In this document: positions 1-5,616 of the stretch, one piece after another | Layout of the letters: each line of letters starts with the position of its first letter | Numbering within the stretch: position 1 is the stretch's first letter | From: Treponema sp. | Lineage (GTDB): Bacteria > Spirochaetota > Spirochaetia > Treponematales > Breznakiellaceae | Length of the DNA stretch: 5,616 nucleotides | NCBI GenBank assembly: GCA_031258265.1 | Contig: JAIRNB010000045.1 | Location: 1 to 5,616 of the forward strand | Reading direction: 5' to 3' | Program-made: the position numbers and the translations under genes | The notes under the pieces: model-generated | What the model was told of the DNA's origin: nothing | Database searches by the model: none | What the model saw: only the letters and a program-made list of their open reading frames with translations

Positions 1-832
1 CTGCCAAATTTTTATAAATTGTTTTTTCTCTGCTTCTTTGCATAAAGTAGGTTCTCAATAATTTCAATACCTCATTTTGAGGAAACAATATCGGGAAAAT
101 ATTTTTTACAACTTCTGTATTTTCAAAAAGTTTGCGGAAAATAATAGTTTTATGATTTTTTATTTCATCAAAACTACTTTGAGGGTTTTCGTCAAAATTA
201 ATTGACGGCATTTCAGGTATTTCATCTTTCCATTTCTTTAGATATTTTAACAATTCATTCCAGACTTCTTCGTGTCCAATAAGAGACCAAAATTCTCTTC
301 CATAACATAATTCCACAGACACGTTATAATTTGATTTGATAGTCTGTAATTTTTCCGAATAGTAGTTTTTATTTTTGACAAGACTGTGATCGATAAAGTA
401 TGTAAAACATTTTAGTTCTTTTTCAGAAAATGAATCCAATAATGCTTCTATCTTCTTTTCAAAATTTTCCATTTGGCCACGTTTTTTGGTTGAGTCGTGG
501 TCGTCCCGAACCTTTTGCTCGACAAAATACACGAATTTAGCGTCACGAAAAATTTGGTCTAAATCTAATTCATCATCTCCACTATGAATTTTATTTTCAA
601 GCAGTTTATAGTCTAATTCTTAAAAATACTGCCTAAAAGTAACTTCCAATGCGTCACCAAAACGGATTTCATTGGATTGTAACAGATTTTGTAAAAGTTT
701 TACGCGTGGTTTTGTTGGTCTGAATAATCCGATATATCGATCAGGATATTCGGCGATTTTCTCAACTAAATCACGTTTTGAGTTTTCAAAAATTTGCTTA
801 TTGAGAATCTTGCAAAAAACGCTATATTGCAT
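1..832 (-). pseudogene. Type II restriction endonuclease, HinfI/HpyAIV-like (GANTC), nonsense-interrupted and cut by window edge
   Basis: Predicted partner endonuclease of the methyltransferase just upstream; it would cut unmethylated GANTC DNA. The ATG at 832-830 is chosen because GGAGG (minus strand, 841-837) precedes it by 4 nt and it overlaps the methyltransferase stop by 11 nt, a usual M-then-R layout. Early residues include FRPTKPR and SNEIRFGDALE. Codon 71 (622-620) is TAA, in the same frame as what follows: GDDELDLDQIF (residues 85-95) and VEQKVRDDHDSTKKRGQ (from 104). These look like a PD-(D/E)XK site with an acidic residue among D86-D92 and E105-Q-K107. The frame stays open for about 206 more codons to the edge, so the stop looks recent. 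The 70-residue product would lack the catalytic core, and no start with a good ribosome site lies between the TAA and the active site. Family assignment rests on remembered motifs and the neighbour, so specificity is inferred. Confidence 0.8.
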
Positions 833-1275
833 TTTTCCTCCGCAAGTATTCATTCCGCAAATCGTCGAGCAAAACTGATCTATTACTACGCATGATATAC
901 CAGAACTTCCAGCCGTTACATGACGGCGTTTGTTGTATCATTGCGCCAATTCGATGAATGGAACCAACTTGATTTTTGTATTCCAGTTTACCGTCAGACA
1001 ACACAAAGGCAGTTGCACTGTATGTTTTTCTTGTATAAAGTGGCTCGCCAACCTTGATTATCTTTTCTTTTAATGCCATGCTGTGCAAAAATCATCATAT
1101 TCACCAAACGAAGAAAATTTATCCCATTCATCGTCAACGCCGTCAACTTTTGTATTATTCGGACGATACAGCACATTTTTCAATTGCATATTGTAGGGCG
1201 GGTCTGCAAAAATCAGATCTATAGAAAATATTTTCGTGCATTTTTTCATACACTTTGCCCAATGTCGCCTAACAG
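822..1275 (-). pseudogene. Adenine-N6 DNA methyltransferase remnant (M.HinfI/CcrM family) with internal deletion
   Basis: Beta-class methyltransferases of this family modify the adenine of GANTC. The remnant keeps two ends of the protein. The front has a Gly-Asp near 1269-1264, then KVYEKMHEN, then SIDLIFADPPYN with the catalytic DPPY motif at 1204-1190, then VDGVDDEWDKF and EYDDFCTAW. The back (about 1076-822) is a RAMA domain: KVGEPLY, GSIHRIG, CNGWKFW, ending at TAG 824-822. Compared with M.HinfI or CcrM as I remember them, roughly 190-200 residues are missing at the join near 1070-1085. That segment includes the target-recognition region and the FxGxG cofactor motif. The front and back are in different frames. 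A further frame change lies between 1230 and 1225, where four extra bases separate HEN from SID, and probably another near 1262. The enzyme must be inactive. The AT-rich composition contrasts with the genes to the right and suggests acquisition by transfer. Confidence 0.87.
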
Positions 1276-1597
1276 GGCATATGCGACAGAAACATAAACT
1301 TGCCCGGGGCGTCCGGCATGAAACGCGCTCAGGCATCAGCAACCGGGAGATCCTTCTCCGCAAGCCCTGGACCATGACCCTGTTCTTCCGGGCCCCCCGC
1401 CTCCCGGCAGGCTAAGGGCCAAAACCGCCCTCGCGGCCTGTGGCAAGCGCCCCTCGCCCCTCCCTCTGAGGGGCATACCGGGCCGGCGGGGCCCTCTTGT
1501 CTCTGGCGGCGAACCCGATGGGCGATACTCTGAAGTCCCGCCCCCTGTTGCATTGCTGTTGACGGTAGAAGACAAAGGATGTATAAAAAATCAGGCG
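1276..1597. other. GC-rich spacer between restriction-modification remnant and tonB
   Basis: I recognise no gene here. The composition changes abruptly from AT-rich to GC-rich at its left end. A short plus-strand frame (ATG 1281 to TAA 1413-1415, 44 codons) has very high GC at third positions and ends in WTMTLFFRAPRLPAG. It could be the tail of a host gene cut by the island, but it matches nothing I know. From 1322 the tonB frame is also open without a stop, but it has no ATG before 1598 and its translation is not TonB-like. Small hairpins occur at 1480-1494 (GGGCC, 5-nt loop, GGCCC, then TCTTGTCTCT) and around 1456-1474; both are weak as terminators. The tonB promoter lies at the right end. 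Confidence 0.5.
1559..1587 (+). promoter_or_regulatory. Sigma70-type promoter for tonB
   Basis: TTGACG at 1559-1564 (5 of 6 matches to the -35 consensus), a 17-nt spacer, and TATAAA at 1582-1587 (5 of 6 matches to the -10 consensus). The predicted transcription start is about 1593-1595, only a few bases before the ATG at 1598. No extended operator is evident; a Fur-like box was not recognised. Confidence 0.6.
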
Positions 1598-2245
1598 ATG
1601 AAACGAAGACCCACCCTGCTATCCCTGACGATTTGCGTTTCCCTGGGTCTCCACGGCTGTCTTCTTTTTATGCTGTCCTTTCAGTGCCCGGACAATCAGA
1701 GGACGCCGAAACCGCAAGACCCTGTCAAAGCTATCTCTCTGGTCAACCTCGCCCTGATAGAGCCGCCGGCTCCGGCACAGCCGCCCCCGCCGGCTCCAAA
1801 ACCGCCCCCGCCGTTGCCGGAACCGCCCGCGTCCGAGCCGGAGGCGCCGGCGGAAATCTTTGTCAGCCTGGATGCTCCGCCGGAGAGCTCTCCCCTTGAA
1901 CCGGCCCCGGCGCCCGATTCCCGGCCAAGCCCCCCTCCGGCAGAACCGGGCAGCGCCGCCCTCACCCGGACCTACCTTAAAAACAACTACGAGTACATCC
2001 AGCGCCACATACGAAACAAACTCATCTATCCCCCGGAGGCGCGCCGCGCCGGCATCCAGGGCGTCGCCGAACTAAGTTTCGTTATTCACACCGACGGCCA
2101 TGTGAGCAACGTCAGAATAACGGTAAGCAGCGGCTCTGAAATGCTGGACGCCTCCGCCGTGGAAGCCATCTACTCCGCCGCTCCCTTTCGCCCGCCTCCC
2201 AATCAGGCCAGGCTGGTCATACCGGTGGCGTTTCGCCTCCGGTGA
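1598..2245 (+). CDS. tonB: TonB-family energy transducer
   Basis: TonB proteins carry proton-motive energy from the inner-membrane ExbB/ExbD motor to outer-membrane transporters. This 215-residue protein has the standard order: a basic start (MKRRP); one membrane anchor (about 6-28) containing S15-LGL-H19, matching the S-xxx-H pair in the E. coli TonB anchor; a proline-rich periplasmic spacer (about 56-118) with PPPP and EP/AP runs; and a TonB C-terminal domain (about 126-215) with IYPPEARRAG, then GVAELSFVIHTDG, SSGSEMLDASAVEAI and a terminal VIPVAFRLR strand. The ATG at 1598 is preferred over TTG 1553 or 1559 because it gives a normal N-terminus and lies just after the promoter. Its only Shine-Dalgarno candidate, AGG at 1593-1595, is too close. 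No exbB or exbD is in the window. clpC follows after 87 bp. A TolA-like or other periplasmic-spanning role cannot be excluded. Confidence 0.88.
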   Translation: MKRRPTLLSLTICVSLGLHGCLLFMLSFQCPDNQRTPKPQDPVKAISLVNLALIEPPAPAQPPPPAPKPPPPLPEPPASEPEAPAEIFVSLDAPPESSPLEPAPAPDSRPSPPPAEPGSAALTRTYLKNNYEYIQRHIRNKLIYPPEARRAGIQGVAELSFVIHTDGHVSNVRITVSSGSEMLDASAVEAIYSAAPFRPPPNQARLVIPVAFRLR

Positions 2246-2320
2246 GCAGGCTATTCTCTGAGAGATCTGGCGTGATTCCCATTTCCGTGCTATCATCATA
2301 GAAGATAAATCGGATTTTCC

Positions 2321-2326
2321 AGGAGG
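2321..2326 (+). promoter_or_regulatory. Shine-Dalgarno site that fixes the clpC TTG start
   Basis: AGGAGG lies 6 nt before the TTG at 2333. It is a perfect anti-16S match and decides the start, since no ATG or GTG competes nearby and the N-terminus from this TTG aligns with the beginning of the Clp N-domain. Confidence 0.85.
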
Positions 2327-2332
2327 CACCCC

Positions 2333-4924
2333 TTGTCAAAAGGTTTAACCCAACGGGCCCACCGTATATTGACCATAGACGCCCAGGAAGTGGCGCGGCA
2401 GTTTAACTCGGATCAGCTTCTGCCGGAACACGTGATTATTGCCTTGTTGAAAGACGGGGGGGGCATCGCCTGCAAGGCCCTGATGTACCTGAGGGTTGAT
2501 CTGCTGGAATTCCGTCATAGCCTGGAAAACGAGATTCCCCGCATGTCCAGGGTGATGATGTTTGAGGATGTGCCTCCCTCCAAACGCACCAGGATCATGC
2601 TGGAAAATGCTGCGGAAGAAACCAGGACCCTGGGAAACGACTATATCGGCACGGAACACCTTCTTTTTGCGGCCATGCGGGAACAGGATTCTCCGGCGCG
2701 GCTGTTTTTGAACCAGCGGGCAGTGGATACGGATATGCTGCGGGTTATCGTGCAGACCACCTTTAACCACGGCAATGGCCCGGTCCAGGAGAACGAATTT
2801 CTCTCCGGTCCGGGCGGCTTCGCGGGGGGCGGCGATCCCTATCAGCCTAATTTCCTCCACCCCTATGCCAAAAACGAGGGGCGAGTCTCCCACAGGGCGA
2901 AAACGGCTTCGTACCCCGCTCTGAGCGCCACCCCTACCCTGGACGAGTATTCCAAGGACCTTACCGCCATGGCAAAGCAGGGCAAACTGGACCCGGTGGT
3001 GGACCGCAGAAAGGAGATTGGCCGGACGGTGCGTATCCTGGCCCGGCGGACCAAGAATAACCCCGTTCTGGTGGGAGAGCCCGGGGTAGGCAAAACCGCC
3101 ATTGTGGAAGGGCTGGCCCAGCTTTTTTCCCAGGAAGGCGTTCCGGAGCTTTTGGCGGGGAAACGCATCCTTTCCCTGGACCTGGGATCGGTGGTGGCGG
3201 GAACCAAATACCGGGGCGAGTTTGAAGAACGGCTGAAAAAAATCATGAAGGAGATCTCCGCCGCAAAAAACGTGATCCTTTTCATCGACGAGATACACGC
3301 CATTATCGGCGCCGGAGGGGCTGAGGGCACCATCGACGCGTCGAACATGCTCAAGCCCGCTCTCTCCCGGGGGGATATCCAGTGCATAGGCGCCACCACC
3401 CTGGCGGAATACCGGAAACACTTTGAAAAGGACGCTGCCCTGGAGCGCCGTTTCCAGGCGGTGCAGGTTGAAGAGCCGGGGCTGGAGGATACCCTGAAGA
3501 TCCTCCAGGGGATACAGAAAAAGTACGAGGACCATCACCGGGTAAACTACACCGTCGGGGCTGTGTCCGCGGCGGCGCGGCTGGCCCAGCGCTATATTAT
3601 GGGGCGCTTCATGCCCGACAAAGCCATCGACATACTGGACGAGGCCGGGGCCATGCGGAAACTGGAGGGGGGAAGCGGGCTCCCGGAAGTGACGGATATC
3701 GAAACGGAAATCCGGCAGCTCACGGATGAAAAAAATGCCCTGGTTTCGGTGCAGGATTACGAGCGGGCCGCGGGAATTCGGGACCGGGTGCGGACCCTCA
3801 AGTTGCGACTGGAGTCGATCCGCGACGCTTGGGAACATTCCTCCAACGACGAGCGCCTGATGGTGGACGAAGTGGATATACGGCGGGTGGTGGCGGAGGC
3901 TACGGGCATTCCCATTACCCGGCTGGAAGAGCAGGAATCGCGACGGCTCCTCAAGATCGAGGAGGAATTGCACAGGGAAGTGATAGGGCAGGACGAGGCT
4001 GTGCGGCGGATCTCCTCCGCCATACGGCGATCCCGGGCGGGGATTTCTTCCCCAAGACGGCCCCTGGGCTCCTTCATCTTCCTGGGCCCCACCGGGGTCG
4101 GCAAAACGCTGTTGGCCAAACGGCTTTCGGAATACCTCTTTGGCAATGAAGATTCCCTGGTCCGCATCGACATGTCTGACTACATGGAAAAACACAACGC
4201 CTCCCGGCTGGTGGGCGCGCCCCCCGGCTATGTAGGCTACGAAGAGGGGGGCGTCCTGACCGAGCAAATACGGCGAAACCCCTACCGGGTGGTGCTCTTT
4301 GACGAGATTGAAAAGGCCCACCACGATGTTTTCAACCTGCTCCTGCAGGTGCTGGAGGAGGGGGAGCTGAAGGACAACCTGGGCCACACGGTGAATTTTC
4401 GCAACACGGTGATCATTATGACCAGCAACGCCGGGGTGCGGGAAATTTCCCGGGAGTCCCGGCGGGGCTTTTCCCTGGAGACGGGGATCATGGATCTGGC
4501 GGAAATACAGAGCGCCGCCATGGCGGAGCTGCGCCGGATCTTTAACCCGGAGTTTATCAACCGGGTGGACGACGTGGTGGTGTTCCACGCTTTGGACGAA
4601 AAACAGGTGGAGGCTATCCTGGATCTGCAGGTGGGGGAGCTTGCCCGGCGGCTTGCCGAACAGGGCTATTCCATCGAGGTGCTTCCCGCGGCCCGCAAGA
4701 TTCTCATCGAAAAGGGCTGGGACCCCAAGTACGGGGGGCGGCCCATGCGCCGCGCCATCCAGAAGGAGCTGGAGGATCCGCTTTCAATGATGCTGTTGGA
4801 GGGAAACTGCCCCTTAGGAGCGGTGTTTGTCGCCGACGCGCTGGACGGGAACATCATGGTGCGGCCCGCCCTCCAAGCCGCCGAACAGCCGGCAAGCGAA
4901 AACGTTCAGCCAGTGACGTTGTAG
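2333..4924 (+). CDS. clpC: ClpC-type AAA+ unfoldase (Clp protease ATP-binding subunit)
   Basis: Hexameric cytosolic unfoldase that threads proteins into the ClpP protease. The 863 residues are in ClpC order. A double Clp-N domain (about 1-145) is followed by a Gly/Pro-rich linker (about 146-200). D1 has Walker A GEPGVGKT (248-255), the KYRGEFEER pore loop, Walker B D319-E320, and LERRF with candidate arginine finger R372/R373. A short middle domain with a UVR motif (about 462-497, VQDYERAAGIRDR) argues for ClpC over ClpA or ClpB. D2 has GPTGVGKT (585-592), GYVGYEEGG, Walker B D657-E658, TSNAG and NPEFINR, then the C-terminal small domain. The start is TTG with a strong ribosome site. The usual ClpP-docking tripeptide appears as RGF (711-713) rather than [LIV]GF. 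No ctsR, mcsA, mcsB or CIRCE element is adjacent, so regulation differs from Firmicutes or is encoded elsewhere. Transcription may come partly from the tonB promoter. Confidence 0.95.
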   Translation: MSKGLTQRAHRILTIDAQEVARQFNSDQLLPEHVIIALLKDGGGIACKALMYLRVDLLEFRHSLENEIPRMSRVMMFEDVPPSKRTRIMLENAAEETRTLGNDYIGTEHLLFAAMREQDSPARLFLNQRAVDTDMLRVIVQTTFNHGNGPVQENEFLSGPGGFAGGGDPYQPNFLHPYAKNEGRVSHRAKTASYPALSATPTLDEYSKDLTAMAKQGKLDPVVDRRKEIGRTVRILARRTKNNPVLVGEPGVGKTAIVEGLAQLFSQEGVPELLAGKRILSLDLGSVVAGTKYRGEFEERLKKIMKEISAAKNVILFIDEIHAIIGAGGAEGTIDASNMLKPALSRGDIQCIGATTLAEYRKHFEKDAALERRFQAVQVEEPGLEDTLKILQGIQKKYEDHHRVNYTVGAVSAAARLAQRYIMGRFMPDKAIDILDEAGAMRKLEGGSGLPEVTDIETEIRQLTDEKNALVSVQDYERAAGIRDRVRTLKLRLESIRDAWEHSSNDERLMVDEVDIRRVVAEATGIPITRLEEQESRRLLKIEEELHREVIGQDEAVRRISSAIRRSRAGISSPRRPLGSFIFLGPTGVGKTLLAKRLSEYLFGNEDSLVRIDMSDYMEKHNASRLVGAPPGYVGYEEGGVLTEQIRRNPYRVVLFDEIEKAHHDVFNLLLQVLEEGELKDNLGHTVNFRNTVIIMTSNAGVREISRESRRGFSLETGIMDLAEIQSAAMAELRRIFNPEFINRVDDVVVFHALDEKQVEAILDLQVGELARRLAEQGYSIEVLPAARKILIEKGWDPKYGGRPMRRAIQKELEDPLSMMLLEGNCPLGAVFVADALDGNIMVRPALQAAEQPASENVQPVTL

Positions 4925-4979
4925 GGGGCGCCGCCGGCTCAGGGCATAAATTTATTAACCCCCACTCACAGACGGACAC

Positions 4980-4992
4980 GGACAAATTGTCC
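4980..4992. repeat. Short palindrome downstream of clpC
   Basis: GGACAA-A-TTGTCC, 6-bp arms around a single A, between the clpC stop and the terminator of the converging lipoprotein remnant. There is no T-run next to it. It may be chance, or a small hairpin at the 3' end of the clpC message. Confidence 0.3.
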
Positions 4993-4997
4993 TACAT

Positions 4998-5040
4998 GAA
5001 AAGCGGAGTTTGCAGCTCAGTGCCGCCCGCAAACTCCGCT
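4998..5040 (-). terminator. Rho-independent terminator of the minus-strand lipoprotein remnant
   Basis: A perfect 12-bp stem: AGCGGAGTTTGC at 5002-5013 pairs with 5029-5040 around a 15-nt loop. Read on the minus strand, the stem is followed by TTTTCA, a short T-run. It sits just after the TAA (5055-5053) of the converging gene. On the plus strand it is followed by C residues, so it would only be a hairpin, not a classic terminator, for clpC. Confidence 0.65.
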
Positions 5041-5059
5041 CCCCTAACGCCGTTAGGGG
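5041..5059. repeat. Second hairpin, overlapping the lipoprotein remnant's stop codon
   Basis: CCCCTAAC, loop GCC, GTTAGGGG: a perfect 8-bp stem directly abutting the 12-bp terminator stem at 5040. It contains the TAA of the minus-strand frame. It has no T-run and may help stabilise RNA ends from either direction. Confidence 0.5.
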
Positions 5060-5443
5060 GTGATCCAGTACGCTATGTCTCCCGCAACAAACCTCCCATT
5101 GCCGTAGGTTATGGCATATATTGTAGAGCCTAATGATGTGTTGTCTACAGCAGTCCATGTTACGCCGTCGCTGGAATACGCCGTTCTTCCATTTTGGCCG
5201 GCCGCAACCAATTTTCCGTTGCCGTAGGCTATAGTATAGATGTCGAGACCGCCGAATCCCGAATCGCTTACGGAGGTCCAGTTTATACCGTGTTAACTGC
5301 GTGACGCTCTGTGTGGCGGAACCGTTAGCGCCCACACTGGTGAATGTAACGCTGGTATCCCCGCTAGGGTTTAGCGGATTGCCAGATTCTTTGTCTCCGC
5401 AACCCATCAGCGTTAAACTTAGTACCGCTTTACTAATTGTCAA
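5053..5443 (-). pseudogene. Surface lipoprotein remnant with YGNG/DGVTWT repeats, frameshifted
   Basis: Two pieces in different frames. The first (5443-5291, 51 residues) starts at TTG and has a short hydrophobic stretch ending in LTLMGC, a plausible lipobox with the Cys as lipid anchor. It continues with a region ending VGANGSATQSVTQLT that resembles the start of an Ig-like domain of bacterial surface proteins. The second (5289-5053, 78 residues, stop TAA) carries a 40-residue repeat: IYTIAYGNGKLVAAG...SSDGVTWTAV, then IYAITYGNGRFVAG...AYWITP. Such repeats are common in treponemal secreted proteins; the function is unknown. The frames change at about 5290. The Ig-like part is broken just where its next strand should follow, so a larger internal piece was probably lost along with the frame. 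A stop codon lies two codons before the TTG, and the signal peptide is short, so the N-terminus may be eroded too. Left unrepaired, the first frame reads on to 4955 with unrelated sequence. Confidence 0.7.
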
Positions 5444-5501
5444 TCCTTATTCGATGGATATATCTGTTTTATTAGCAATAAGGTGAATTTTGATGACAAG
5501 T

Positions 5502-5539
5502 GAGCCTGTTCCAAAACCCTATGGTTTTTCCACAGGCTC
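5502..5539. repeat. Imperfect inverted repeat containing CTGTTCCAAAAC core
   Basis: GAGCCTGT (5502-5509) pairs with ACAGGCTC (5532-5539). After a 3-nt mismatch, AAAACC pairs with GGTTTT around loop CTAT. The left arm contains CTGTTCCAAAAC (5506-5517), the same 12 bases as at 5588-5599. No gene lies in 5444-5616, so this is part of a spacer repeat cluster. Confidence 0.6.
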
Positions 5540-5542
5540 TTG

Positions 5543-5570
5543 GAAAAAGCGGTCTAAAGCCCGCTTTTTC
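5543..5570. terminator. Probable bidirectional rho-independent terminator
   Basis: GAAAAAGCGG (5543-5552) pairs perfectly with CCGCTTTTTC (5561-5570) around an 8-nt loop. The A-tract before the stem and the T-tract after it make it terminator-like on both strands, although the T-run is inside the stem rather than after it. No gene ends next to it on the plus strand; it could serve a minus-strand gene beyond the right edge. Confidence 0.55.
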
Positions 5571-5586
5571 TCGTAAATCTAAGGTT

Positions 5587-5616
5587 GCTGTTCCAAAACT
5601 GAAGTTTTGGAACAGC
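5587..5616. repeat. Perfect palindrome at the right edge
   Basis: GCTGTTCCAAAACT (5587-5600), a 2-nt centre GA, and its exact reverse complement at 5603-5616. It ends precisely at the window edge and may continue beyond it. It shares CTGTTCCAAAAC with the imperfect hairpin at 5502-5539, which points to a dispersed palindromic repeat (REP or MITE-like) rather than a single-gene signal. Confidence 0.65.

Noticed and set aside
672..878. Plus-strand frame antisense to the endonuclease
   Set aside because: Antisense shadow; the minus strand carries the family motifs and the ribosome site.
1073..1297. Plus-strand frame antisense to the methyltransferase front
   Set aside because: Antisense shadow of the DPPYN region.
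1329..1575. Two overlapping minus-strand frames in the GC-rich spacer
   Set aside because: Low-complexity Gly/Arg/Pro translations typical of GC-rich noncoding DNA, with no ribosome site or domain.
1553..1597. TTG at 1553 or 1559 as the tonB start
   Set aside because: It would add a non-TonB-like leader, has no ribosome site, and lies upstream of the predicted transcription start.
1619..2075. Alternative frames inside tonB on both strands
   Set aside because: Shadows of the proline-rich segment; repetitive translations with no domain.
2267..2296. Possible clpC promoter (CTGGCG, 18 nt, TATCAT)
   Set aside because: The -35 matches only about half the consensus, so it is not distinguishable from chance.
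3829..4149. Plus-strand 106-codon frame inside clpC
   Set aside because: Out-of-frame shadow of the ClpC D2 region.
2345..4588. 747-codon open frame antisense to clpC
   Set aside because: It mirrors the codons of a certain gene in GC-rich DNA, and its protein is His/Pro/Gly/Arg-rich with no recognisable domain.
5421..5443. TTGACA on the minus strand at 5443-5438 as a -35 box
   Set aside because: No -10 at 16-18 nt; the same bases begin the lipoprotein frame.
5492..5575. 27-codon plus-strand frame starting ATG 5492 with an AAGGTG upstream
   Set aside because: It runs through two hairpins of the repeat cluster and its peptide is not recognisable; more likely spacer.

Overview
The window looks like a piece of a spirochaete chromosome, most likely Treponema or a close relative. 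This is inference, from a GC-rich ClpC, a lipoprotein remnant with the YGNG/DGVTWT repeats often seen in treponemes, and palindromic TGTTCCAAAAC spacer repeats. No rRNA or other species marker is present. Two base compositions meet near 1265-1300: AT-rich DNA on the left and strongly GC-rich DNA on the right.

Left part (1 to about 1275, minus strand): the wreck of a type II restriction-modification module of the HinfI/HpyAIV/CcrM kind, predicted to act on GANTC. The methyltransferase comes first. It keeps the DPPY motif and the C-terminal RAMA domain but has lost everything between them and carries frameshifts. The endonuclease overlaps its end, carries an in-frame TAA before its catalytic residues, and runs off the left edge. 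Neither gene should make a working enzyme.

Middle (about 1276-4924, plus strand): a GC-rich spacer of about 320 bp with no recognisable gene, ending in a good sigma70-type promoter, then a TonB-family protein and, 87 bp later, a full-length clpC (863 aa). The tonB promoter lies so close to the chosen ATG that the mRNA would be almost leaderless. ClpC is intact in both ATPase modules, but its presumed ClpP-docking loop reads RGF instead of the usual [LIV]GF. The two genes could be co-transcribed, though they have no obvious shared function.

Right part (4925-5616): convergent to clpC lies a decayed minus-strand lipoprotein gene with a frameshift between its N-terminal domain and two 40-residue repeats, followed by its own terminator. 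The right end has no gene. It holds three successive hairpins, including a perfect 14-bp-arm palindrome at the very edge that shares a 12-bp core with the first hairpin.

I see no convincing undescribed system. The most informative observations are the inactivated GANTC module, the near-leaderless tonB promoter, the ClpC loop and the repeat cluster at the right edge.
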